From the NCBI GenBank assembly GCA_002499525.1, contig DAMC01000009.1:1-11134 (forward strand): DNA of 11,134 nucleotides. Reading direction: 5' to 3'. Positions 1-6,033 of the stretch are shown here, one piece after another (the stretch's first letter is position 1; each line of letters opens with the position of its first letter). The notes under the pieces are model-generated. The model was not told the DNA's origin. It made no database searches and saw nothing but the letters and a program-made list of their open reading frames with translations. The DNA is from Nitrosopumilales archaeon UBA218. GTDB lineage: Archaea > Thermoproteota > Nitrososphaeria > Nitrososphaerales > Nitrosopumilaceae. The position numbers and the translations under genes are program-made.

Positions 1-74
1 CTGGGTTTGAAAAAGTTCGACTATATGATGGCTCTTTTATTGATTGGTATTACAAGCGATTACCACTTGAATAA
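1..74 (+). CDS. Sulfurtransferase (rhodanese family), C-terminal end only
   Basis: Only the last 23 codons are present, in frame from base 3 to a TAA at 72-74; the start lies outside the window. The residues read GFEKVRLYDGSFIDWYYKRL followed by PLE. The pattern hydrophobic-V-R-x-YDGS-[FW]-x-[ED]-W...LP[LV]E is the typical end of a thiosulfate/3-mercaptopyruvate sulfurtransferase, just after the C-terminal rhodanese domain. It matches the end of the complete sulfurtransferase at 1615-2475 (VRNYDGSWTEWG...NPVE), so the two are probably paralogues. Catalytic residues are not visible here, so activity cannot be judged. The hairpins at 115-160 probably end this transcript. Confidence 0.7.
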   Translation, partial: GFEKVRLYDGSFIDWYYKRLPLE

Positions 75-114
75 CTACAACTAGAGTATAGAAAAGACAA
101 TCCATCTGATGTTT

Positions 115-160
115 GATCTTTTTACTAAAAGATCTATGATGTTTTTAATGTGTAAAAACA
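115..160. terminator. Tandem AT-rich hairpins between convergent genes
   Basis: Two perfect inverted repeats lie side by side. The first has arms GATCTTTT (115-122) and AAAAGATC (127-134) with a 4-nt loop. The second has arms TGTTTTTA (140-147) and TAAAAACA (153-160) with a 5-nt loop. Both provide T runs on either strand. They sit in the gap between the plus-strand sulfurtransferase end (74) and the minus-strand NOB1 end (226), which suits a bidirectional terminator. Archaeal termination depends mainly on T tracts, so the stems may or may not matter. The rest of 75-225 shows no gene. Confidence 0.5.
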
Positions 161-225
161 CCAATAATTTTCTGAATGGCCGTTGAAGGAATATCTTAGA
201 ACCAATATGCATATTGTATTCTAAA

Positions 226-735
226 TCAATTGTTGTGACTGTGGTTTTTTTTAAAAGACTCTTTGATCAGTTTTCTGTTTAACTTGTTTCCACATTGATC
301 ACAAAACTCTTCACCAACAAACTCTTTCTTACATCCTGCACAATAGTAAATCCATCTCCCCACGTCACGTATTCCCTTAGTCATTATTGGCTCGACATGA
401 ATTCTTAGGTTTTTTGCAAGATTGGAAACCGCAAAATCATCTGTAATCAATTTGGATTTTAGCTCAAACGCGAGTGCTATTCCAGACATATCCGCAATGG
501 ATAATTTTTGAATATCGCCTGTTTTTCTTGCTTGCTCAGTAATGAATTTCATGCTATCGGCGGTTGGGTCTAGAATTTTCAGTCTACCTGTGGAAAGTAA
601 TATCTCAATTGCACCATGGTTTTTTTTGATGTGCTGGATCTCTTCAAAAATTAATGTCGATGTAATTCCTGAATCTGAAGATGCAAATGGAATTCCAGCG
701 TAAAATGCGCTGGCATCATAGATTCTAAACTCCAA
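226..735 (-). CDS. nob1: NOB1-like endoribonuclease (PIN domain plus zinc ribbon)
   Basis: Archaeal NOB1 cleaves the 3' end of 16S rRNA precursor during small-subunit maturation. The 169-residue product shows a PIN nuclease domain (about 1-115) beginning with IYDASAFYAGIPF. Expected metal-binding acids are visible: D7, E31/E32, D82 (in LSIADMSG) and D99/D100 (in LITDDFAV). A zinc ribbon follows with C132-x2-C135 and C145-x2-C148, then a basic, His-rich tail. Length and domain order fit archaeal NOB1. The start is TTG at 735: an in-frame stop lies only three codons upstream (742-744) with no other start between. The first 11 nt overlap the end of the NAD kinase gene, so the two are almost certainly co-transcribed and translationally coupled. 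Other PIN proteins (VapC toxins) lack the zinc ribbon, which argues against that reading. Confidence 0.88.
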   Translation of the reverse strand: MEFRIYDASAFYAGIPFASSDSGITSTLIFEEIQHIKKNHGAIEILLSTGRLKILDPTADSMKFITEQARKTGDIQKLSIADMSGIALAFELKSKLITDDFAVSNLAKNLRIHVEPIMTKGIRDVGRWIYYCAGCKKEFVGEEFCDQCGNKLNRKLIKESFKKNHSHNN

Positions 736-1543
736 GCTTACTCATTTGTCTTAACCCACGCTTTTTGAATCTCACAAACACAGCCCGTTTTGGATGTTTT
801 TTAATAACAATGGGTTCTTCAAATCCAGCAGTCTTGATTACTTGAGCATCCATCACTATGTTTGTGTCGTGAGAGCAAATCACTTCAATTTTTTCATCTG
901 GAACCACAATCGAGGGTAATAACCTTAGAACCGGTGCAACAGGAGTAATGATCAAAATACCTAAACTTTCATGCAAGACAGGACCACCAAATGAAAATGA
1001 ATGACCTGTGGAACCACTAGGTGTAGAGATCATAACACCATCCATCTTGTGTTTTACAATATCGTTTTGAAATTTTATTTCAAATTCTGCAGTCTTGGTC
1101 AAATTTTGTCGGTTGATATAGATTTCATTAAGAGCTGGTGGAAATTCTTCTCCCCCAGCCGATGCTACTACGCGTGTTCTTTTATCAAACCAAATCTTGT
1201 TTGATTTTATATCGTCTATGGCTGAATCTATTTTATCCAGAGTTATTTCTGAGAGAATCCCCCTATTTCCCCCAACGTTAATTGTCAAAATTGGAATTTC
1301 GTTTATCAGACTCCTGAAGGTACGTAGAGTTGTACCGTCTCCTCCTAAAGTAACTACCAAGTCAAGTTTTTTATCATTGATATCTTCGACTGATTCGATC
1401 TTCTTAGCTCCATCTACTGATACCGGAGCAATTGTAAATACCTCGGCCTTACTGGAGATGAATTTTTTTGCCACCTTTTTTGCAGCATTCTCGGATTCTT
1501 CGGAGCCGAATTTTGATACTATTCCTACACGGTTAAGTTTCAA
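725..1543 (-). CDS. nadK: NAD kinase (ATP- or polyphosphate-dependent NAD+ kinase)
   Basis: The enzyme phosphorylates NAD+ to NADP+ in the cytoplasm. The 272-residue product has the family signature LGGDGTTLR (GGDG at 67-70, with the conserved Asp69), NVGGNRGILSEI (89-100), the NE pair at 139-140, the DGV of the second domain at 168-170, and the Gly/Ser-rich substrate loop TPSGSTGHS (174-182) followed by FGGPVL. Length is normal for the family. The start is a TTG at 1543: going upstream the frame has no ATG or GTG before a TGA six codons away. A TATA-like stretch lies about 26 nt upstream (1565-1574 on this strand), which suggests leaderless transcription. The downstream gene nob1 starts inside the last codons. 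The kinase also provides NADP+ for reductases such as that at 6034-6882, but that link is only inference. Confidence 0.92.
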   Translation of the reverse strand: MKLNRVGIVSKFGSEESENAAKKVAKKFISSKAEVFTIAPVSVDGAKKIESVEDINDKKLDLVVTLGGDGTTLRTFRSLINEIPILTINVGGNRGILSEITLDKIDSAIDDIKSNKIWFDKRTRVVASAGGEEFPPALNEIYINRQNLTKTAEFEIKFQNDIVKHKMDGVMISTPSGSTGHSFSFGGPVLHESLGILIITPVAPVLRLLPSIVVPDEKIEVICSHDTNIVMDAQVIKTAGFEEPIVIKKHPKRAVFVRFKKRGLRQMSKLGV

Positions 1544-1564
1544 CCATTTGTTACAGTTTCATTT

Positions 1565-1574
1565 GTTTAAAAAA
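1565..1574 (-). promoter_or_regulatory. TATA-like box of the nadK-nob1 pair
   Basis: On the minus strand this reads TTTTTTAAAC, centred about 26 nt before the TTG at 1543. That spacing is what archaeal TATA-box promoters show when the transcript starts at or next to the start codon. It lies in the 71-nt divergent gap shared with the sulfurtransferase gene at 1615. Confidence 0.4.
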
Positions 1575-1614
1575 TGTAGTTTTTTAACATAGAAAAAATT
1601 AATTATGTATTCAT

Positions 1615-2475
1615 TTGAACAACGATGAAATGACTTATGCTCACCCAGAAGTACTAGTGGATACAGATTTTGTCTCAAAAAATCCCCTCGGCCAGAATCT
1701 TAAATTAGTTGAAGTGGATTATGACCCAGAAAATGGCTATAGGAAAGGTCACATATCTGGAGCGACTCTTATTTGGTGGAAACGTGATATCAATGATCCA
1801 ATAACACGTGATATTGTTGACAAAAAACAATTCGAGGCACTCATGTCAAAAAATGGCATTACTCCAGAGAGCGAAGTTATTTTGTATGGGGATTTTAATA
1901 ATTGGTTTGCCGCATTTGCATTTTGGGTCTTCAAATATTATGGACATAAAAATGTCAAAATAATGAATGGGGGCAGAAAAAAATGGGAGCTTGAAAAAAG
2001 ATCTTACACAACTGATGAACCCAAAGTGTCAGCTACGAACTATGTGGCACAACCTCCTGATGAAGGTCTCAGAGCATATTTGTTTGATGTGAGACGTGCA
2101 CTGGATAGAAAAGAAATTGGTCTAGTGGATGTGCGCTCTCCCAAAGAATTCACTGGAGAAATTACGGCTCCTCCGGAATACCCTATGGAGCATGCCCAGA
2201 GAGGTGGACACGTACCGGGTGCCCAAAACATACCTTGGGCTACTGCCGTTAATGATGCTGATGGGACATTCAAGTCAGTTGATGAACTAAAACAGAATTA
2301 TGCCCCTAAAGGAATTACTCCTGACAAAGAGATTATTTGCTATTGTAGGATTGGAGAACGCTCATCACATTCGTGGTTTGTTTTGAAATATTTACTGGGC
2401 TATCCCCAAGTCCGTAACTATGATGGCTCATGGACTGAATGGGGTAATATGATTGGAAATCCAGTAGAAAAATAA
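1615..2475 (+). CDS. Thiosulfate/3-mercaptopyruvate sulfurtransferase, two rhodanese domains
   Basis: The enzyme moves a sulfane sulfur from a donor such as thiosulfate or 3-mercaptopyruvate to a thiophilic acceptor through a Cys persulfide. The 286-residue product has two rhodanese domains (about 8-135 and 145-283). The C-terminal active loop is CRIGERS, with the catalytic Cys at 244. The equivalent loop of the N-terminal domain reads YGDFNNW, with no Cys, as is normal for the structural half of tandem rhodaneses. The loop sequence does not clearly match CGSGVT (mercaptopyruvate) or CRKGVT (thiosulfate), so the donor is open. The start is probably TTG at 1615, 12 nt after an in-frame stop; ATG at 1630 would give a protein starting MTYAHPE and is a real alternative. 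It ends 1 nt before the next gene. A paralogue ends at base 74. Confidence 0.9.
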   Translation: MNNDEMTYAHPEVLVDTDFVSKNPLGQNLKLVEVDYDPENGYRKGHISGATLIWWKRDINDPITRDIVDKKQFEALMSKNGITPESEVILYGDFNNWFAAFAFWVFKYYGHKNVKIMNGGRKKWELEKRSYTTDEPKVSATNYVAQPPDEGLRAYLFDVRRALDRKEIGLVDVRSPKEFTGEITAPPEYPMEHAQRGGHVPGAQNIPWATAVNDADGTFKSVDELKQNYAPKGITPDKEIICYCRIGERSSHSWFVLKYLLGYPQVRNYDGSWTEWGNMIGNPVEK

Positions 2476-2476
2476 A

Positions 2477-2782
2477 TTGAGCCAAGATTTACCGATTCTC
2501 AAAAAAGGTTCATTTTATTACCTAAAAGACTCTCCAACAAATCTTATTCTGGAGGACAGAACAAAACGTGGTTTGACTGTTCGAGAACAAAACATGGACG
2601 AAAATTACCATGTTTTGGCTGATAAAGGAATGATTCATGATATGGATGGAATAGGACATTGGGTTCCTATTAGGTGGTATTATTCTAAAAATGACTATGA
2701 TCGGGCAGTTTCTCATGCTGAAAAGATGGAAAAAAAATACACCGAATTACGTGAATTGACATGTCCTGACGACTCGGATTGA
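2477..2782 (+). CDS. Uncharacterised 101-residue protein coupled to the sulfurtransferase
   Basis: I do not recognise a family. The product is soluble, with no signal peptide or membrane segment. The N-terminal part (about 1-65) looks like a beta-rich fold with scattered charges and a central GIGHWVPIRWYY stretch; the C-terminal part (about 70-96) is a charged helix rich in Lys and Glu. There is one Cys, near the end (LTCPDD), and a few His, but no metal motif. It starts with TTG at 2477, a single base after the sulfurtransferase stop, so the two are surely one transcript. That arrangement suggests a partner in sulfur transfer or a regulator of it, but this rests only on position. It ends 35 nt before the ferredoxin gene, which has its own TATA-like box. 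Confidence 0.72.
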   Translation: MSQDLPILKKGSFYYLKDSPTNLILEDRTKRGLTVREQNMDENYHVLADKGMIHDMDGIGHWVPIRWYYSKNDYDRAVSHAEKMEKKYTELRELTCPDDSD

Positions 2783-2788
2783 ATAAGA

Positions 2789-2796
2789 TTTAAAAA
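2789..2796 (+). promoter_or_regulatory. TATA-like box of the ferredoxin-domain gene
   Basis: The sequence TTTAAAAA is centred about 25 nt before the ATG at 2818. This spacing predicts a leaderless transcript. No Shine-Dalgarno-like sequence precedes the ATG, which agrees with that. Confidence 0.5.
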
Positions 2797-2817
2797 TAAT
2801 CCGTACTTACTAATGAC

Positions 2818-3771
2818 ATGTCTCAGTTGCTAAAAGATCGTGTATATACAATGGAATCGGCAACTGCAAAAAGGGGAATTTACCCATTACATGGTTACAA
2901 ACTCGGACTTTATAGAATTCCAATAAAATTGGATGATCCTTTGGAAATGAAGTCAATCTATGATGGACTTAAGTCGACTTTCTCTATGGACATGTTTGCA
3001 GACAGAATCTATGTCACTTACAAATGGACAGAAGAAAATATGCCTGATCCAGATGCAAAAGGCTATGACAAAGTAGACCTCTCCGTAACTGTAGAAATTG
3101 TTAGCGGTGAAGTTGTTGATATCATTTATCAGATATTTCCAATTGAAAAATTTGGAGATAAAGAATGGATTAAAGATTACCGCAAAAAGGCAGACTACTA
3201 CGCTAAAATGATTATTGACAGCATTCTCAGAAATACTATACTTTCTGATAAATTAATAGAATATTATGTAAAGACAGAAAAATTAGAAATTGACGATGCG
3301 ATTTCTAAATTAGAACAACTGACTCCTTTTGCAAAGATAATTCCAAATGCCAAACCAAAGCCAGTTCCACAAATCGAAGTCCAGGCAGCTGGGCCAGTGG
3401 TTGCAGCAGTATTCGATGGCCCCAAACCAGGTCCAATTGATCCTGATTACAAAACAAAAATGGTCTCGACATCTTCATACACAGTTGCATCAAACAAATA
3501 CGTCATCAAAACATGGGGTCGTGCAGGTTCTGATAACAAGAACATGGGTGTCTGGGGAGAATTCGTCTCTGTAGATTACGACATCTGTGTTGCTGATGGA
3601 GCTTGCATTGAAGCATGCCCAGTTTCAGTTTACGAGTGGTTTGATACACCGGGTAATGTAGCATCTGAAAAGAAACCACTCATGGCTAGAGAACTTGACT
3701 GTATATTCTGTCTAGCATGTCAAGGTGTCTGTCCTCCACAAGCAATCAAGATCTTCCAAAGAAAGACCTGA
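2818..3771 (+). CDS. Seven-iron-type ferredoxin domain fused to an unknown N-terminal domain
   Basis: This is a 317-residue soluble electron carrier. Residues 1 to about 175 form an unfamiliar mixed alpha/beta domain; a Pro/Ala/Val-rich linker (about 176-206) follows. Residues 207-317 align from memory along their length with the small ferredoxin of Sulfolobus: both start IDP[ND]Y, and both carry the C-x2-D-x2-C-x3-CP motif (C257, D260, C263, C267) and C-x2-C-x2-C-x3-CP (C295, C298, C301, C305). The [YF]DTPG..ASEKK stretch between them is shared. In Sulfolobus the Asp in the first motif goes with a [3Fe-4S] cluster, so one 3Fe (or labile 4Fe) and one 4Fe cluster are expected. The three His and one Asp that bind zinc in the Sulfolobus protein are absent. 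It is probably a general low-potential carrier for oxidoreductases. It is transcribed alone. Confidence 0.85.
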   Translation: MSQLLKDRVYTMESATAKRGIYPLHGYKLGLYRIPIKLDDPLEMKSIYDGLKSTFSMDMFADRIYVTYKWTEENMPDPDAKGYDKVDLSVTVEIVSGEVVDIIYQIFPIEKFGDKEWIKDYRKKADYYAKMIIDSILRNTILSDKLIEYYVKTEKLEIDDAISKLEQLTPFAKIIPNAKPKPVPQIEVQAAGPVVAAVFDGPKPGPIDPDYKTKMVSTSSYTVASNKYVIKTWGRAGSDNKNMGVWGEFVSVDYDICVADGACIEACPVSVYEWFDTPGNVASEKKPLMARELDCIFCLACQGVCPPQAIKIFQRKT

Positions 3772-3784
3772 TCTGATTAGCCGA

Positions 3785-3795
3785 TTTTTCTTTTA
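3785..3795 (+). terminator. Poly-T terminator after the ferredoxin gene
   Basis: The run TTTTTCTTTT begins about 13 nt after the TGA of the ferredoxin gene. T tracts of this kind end transcription in archaea without a hairpin. Confidence 0.4.
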
Positions 3796-3826
3796 AATTA
3801 CGAAATTATCGCTTAATTAGTAAAAA

Positions 3827-3837
3827 CTTAAATTTTA
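3827..3837 (+). promoter_or_regulatory. TATA-like box of the helical protein / hemA-like pair
   Basis: The stretch CTTAAATTTTA lies about 25 nt upstream of the TTG codons at 3854 and 3857, again consistent with a leaderless transcript covering both genes. Confidence 0.4.
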
Positions 3838-3853
3838 ACCAAATTGAAGAATT

Positions 3854-4525
3854 TTGTTGTCTGAATCTCAAGGCTCACCAAAAGAAAACCAAGGATCTGA
3901 CACTACTGGTCTTATGCAAACAGCTACTAATCAAGTAGAATTAACTGCTACAAAACTCGCAGTGGCAAAGTCGCTTTTGGTTGCAGCAGAAAAAGAACAC
4001 CAGACAGCAATGGATGCTTTGGCACTTGCTGCAGCTGAGGCAGAAAAAGAATACGCTGCAATAGTAAAAGCTTCCGTAAAGGCATCTGAAGCAGCAAAAC
4101 CTCTAACTAACAAAAGAAACGAAGAGAGAATTTTTAGAAGAGAGATGGGTGAACCTGAATTTTTCCGCTCTAAAAAAGATCTTGCTCCAAAAAGACCAAT
4201 TCTTAGTGAAGATGAACAAGAAGAAATATCTAGAAACGTTGAAGCATTTCCTGTGGATGCCACACCACAATACAACCCTCAACACGTATTGAGCCCCGAA
4301 TTTGCTGGCACATCAAATTATGAATCTGCAATAAATGATCTCGTCGCTCAGGCTAAATCTAGACTTGAAAGTTTACAAAATGATCCAAACTCTAACATGG
4401 AAGAAATCTCTAGGGCTGAAAAGGATCTGGAATATTTGGCTTCTCTATATGAGAGCTTTTTCTATAGCATGAATGTTTTTAGAACCGCACAGAGTGGCAG
4501 GGCCAAGATTACACCAGCAAAGTGA
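3854..4525 (+). CDS. Ala-rich helical (coiled-coil) protein of unknown function
   Basis: I do not recognise a family. The product (223 residues from the first TTG) has a Ser/Gln-rich, probably disordered N terminus (1-20). A long Ala/Glu/Lys-rich helix follows (about 22-95), with many small residues spaced like a coiled coil. A charged Pro-containing middle comes next (about 95-150), then a second helical hairpin (about 150-205) and a Lys/Ala tail. It has no Cys and no membrane segment. Two TTG codons in a row (3854, 3857) can start it; the second gives MSESQ and is as likely as the first. The stop is 4 nt before the ATG of the GluTR homologue, so the pair is one operon. A structural or scaffold role for the enzyme is possible but only inferred from position. 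Confidence 0.72.
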   Translation: MLSESQGSPKENQGSDTTGLMQTATNQVELTATKLAVAKSLLVAAEKEHQTAMDALALAAAEAEKEYAAIVKASVKASEAAKPLTNKRNEERIFRREMGEPEFFRSKKDLAPKRPILSEDEQEEISRNVEAFPVDATPQYNPQHVLSPEFAGTSNYESAINDLVAQAKSRLESLQNDPNSNMEEISRAEKDLEYLASLYESFFYSMNVFRTAQSGRAKITPAK

Positions 4526-4529
4526 TATC

Positions 4530-5759
4530 ATGTCGGCAAGTTTCAATATTATCAATGTGCGCGTGACTTTTAGAAACATTCCGCTTCATAGCCTCACTAG
4601 GTTTTCCTTTAACGACGTAAAAACAGCTACTGAGGAATTTAAAAAAATTCCTGGGGTTTCAGAATGCGTAATACTCCAAACAAAAAGTCGAGTCGAAATT
4701 TTTACTGTTAATCCACTGGAAACTGATTCACCAGATCTTAGATCAAGTGAAGGAAAAGGACTCGTCATCAACAAAATTAAAGAAACCTGGATAAAGTTAA
4801 CAAAGCTTGAACAATTAGATATTGATCATTTTGATCAGATTCTCGAAGTCTACGTGGATACTGATGTCTATTTGCATTTACTTAGATTGGCATGTGGGCT
4901 AGAATCTATTGTTGTAGGCCATGAAACAATTCTAGAAGAAATCAAATCAGCTATTGCCACAGCAAAGACGGCAAATACATCAGACATTGTTCTCAATAAG
5001 CTCTTTGACACTGTGGTTTTAACTGCCTCTAAAATTAGAAACGTTACTCAAATCAACAAATATGGAATTGCTTGGGGTGACCTAGTAGTAAAAATTGCTG
5101 AACAAAATGCAGGACTTGATGCTAAAAAACAGATCTTGCTGATGGGAACTGGTGAGCTTGGAGCAATGGTTGCAAAAACACTAAACAACAAAGGTTATCC
5201 TTTTGAAGTGTGCAGCCAAACAATTGAGAGAGCTACAGGATTCTCAGAATTACTTGGTGGAAAACCAAGGATATACAAGGACATTCTAAAAGATTTTGCA
5301 AAATTCGACATCGTCTTTGTTGCAGGGACTGCTGATTATTTTGCATTAACTTATGATAATCTTAGGTTAGCTATGGAGGCAAAAACTAAAGGAACTATGA
5401 TAATTGACATATCTGATCCTAGAATAGTTCATGATTCTGTTTCCGGATTTATTGGAACCAAACTCATGTTCAGAGATCAAATTGTTGAAATGGAAGAACG
5501 AAATCTCAAGTCCAAAGACGAAGCGATTGCGGCTGTTGAAAAAATAATCACCAAGGAGATTGCTGTAATTGCTGCATCAATGAGGCTAATTGGAAAAACT
5601 CCTAAAGTTAAGGACTTGTTTTCGAGTGTTGATGCGATAAGAAAGAAAGAACTGGAAAAAGCGATAGAACAACTCGGAGAAACCGACGAAAATAAGATCC
5701 AAATTATTACTAATCTTACCAAATCAATTGTTGATAATATTTTACCAAAACCAACCTAA
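4530..5759 (+). CDS. hemA: Glutamyl-tRNA reductase homologue with altered active site
   Basis: GluTR reduces glutamyl-tRNA(Glu) to glutamate-1-semialdehyde, the first step of C5 tetrapyrrole synthesis. From the ATG at 4530 the product has 409 residues, normal for the family. The catalytic domain (about 1-145) keeps the fold signature, including H116 in LHLLRLACGLES. A Rossmann domain follows with GTGELG (206-211) and IIDISDPR (291-298). A dimerisation helix region (about 318-405) ends the protein. However, the catalytic TCNRxE motif reads TKSRVE (51-56), with Lys52 where the nucleophilic Cys belongs. GE.QI reads GHETI (130-134), and the NRT after the Rossmann motif reads SQT. Cys46 is the nearest thiol. 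Either the catalysis differs or this is a repurposed paralogue. An upstream TTG at 4473 would overlap the previous gene and adds nothing family-like, so ATG 4530 is preferred. Confidence 0.85.
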   Translation: MSASFNIINVRVTFRNIPLHSLTRFSFNDVKTATEEFKKIPGVSECVILQTKSRVEIFTVNPLETDSPDLRSSEGKGLVINKIKETWIKLTKLEQLDIDHFDQILEVYVDTDVYLHLLRLACGLESIVVGHETILEEIKSAIATAKTANTSDIVLNKLFDTVVLTASKIRNVTQINKYGIAWGDLVVKIAEQNAGLDAKKQILLMGTGELGAMVAKTLNNKGYPFEVCSQTIERATGFSELLGGKPRIYKDILKDFAKFDIVFVAGTADYFALTYDNLRLAMEAKTKGTMIIDISDPRIVHDSVSGFIGTKLMFRDQIVEMEERNLKSKDEAIAAVEKIITKEIAVIAASMRLIGKTPKVKDLFSSVDAIRKKELEKAIEQLGETDENKIQIITNLTKSIVDNILPKPT

Positions 5760-5814
5760 ATCACGAATCTGAATAATCTTCCTAGTACTATCTTGTTTTC
5801 AATTTAGGAAATAG

Positions 5815-5822
5815 ATAAATAA
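5815..5822 (+). promoter_or_regulatory. TATA-like box of the DUF1059 gene
   Basis: TAAATAAT is centred about 25 nt before the GTG at 5844, inside an AT-only stretch (5811-5833). It supports a separate, leaderless transcript and helps to choose the GTG start. Confidence 0.45.
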
Positions 5823-5843
5823 TATTTATTTTATCGAAAGCTT

Positions 5844-6008
5844 GTGATAAAACTAGTTTGTCGTGATTATGGTTTTGATTGCGACTTTATTGCTAGTGGT
5901 GATGATGTTAAACAGGTAGTTGATGCTTATGGTCATCATTCTACTGAAGAGCATGGAATAGAGTACTCCAAAGAAGCATTAATGCAATTCATCATTAGAA
6001 AAGGCTAA
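5844..6008 (+). CDS. DUF1059 small protein (54 residues)
   Basis: This short gene runs from GTG to TAA and is easily missed by length cut-offs. The product begins MIKLVCRDYGFDCDFIASG and ends YSKEALMQFIIRKG. That pattern, with VCRD.GFDC near the start and a His-rich H..EEHG centre, is characteristic of the DUF1059 family of small soluble proteins in archaea and bacteria, whose function is unknown. Two Cys (6 and 13) and three His (31, 32 and 37) could bind a metal, but no role is established. The length is complete for the family. It has its own TATA-like box and converges on the flavoprotein gene, leaving a 25-nt gap. Confidence 0.88.
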   Translation: MIKLVCRDYGFDCDFIASGDDVKQVVDAYGHHSTEEHGIEYSKEALMQFIIRKG

Positions 6009-6015
6009 CTATATC

Positions 6016-6033
6016 TTTCAATATTTTTAATTT
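6016..6033 (+). terminator. T-rich terminator after the DUF1059 gene
   Basis: The short gap between two convergent stop codons is T-rich (CTTTCAATATTTTTAATT) and can end the plus-strand transcript. No clear T run is present for the opposite direction. Confidence 0.3.

Noticed and set aside
100..180. Possible C/D box guide RNA (TGATGT-like boxes and a CTGA at 174)
   Set aside because: The boxes depart from consensus, no D'/C' pair has proper spacing, and the region is better explained by the two hairpins.
1001..1592. Plus-strand open frames opposite the NAD kinase gene
   Set aside because: They are antisense to a gene with all NAD kinase motifs and show no family signal of their own.
4473..4529. 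Longer GluTR homologue starting at the TTG at 4473
   Set aside because: It would overlap the preceding gene by 53 nt and add 19 residues unlike any GluTR N terminus; the ATG at 4530 gives the usual start four bases after the previous stop.
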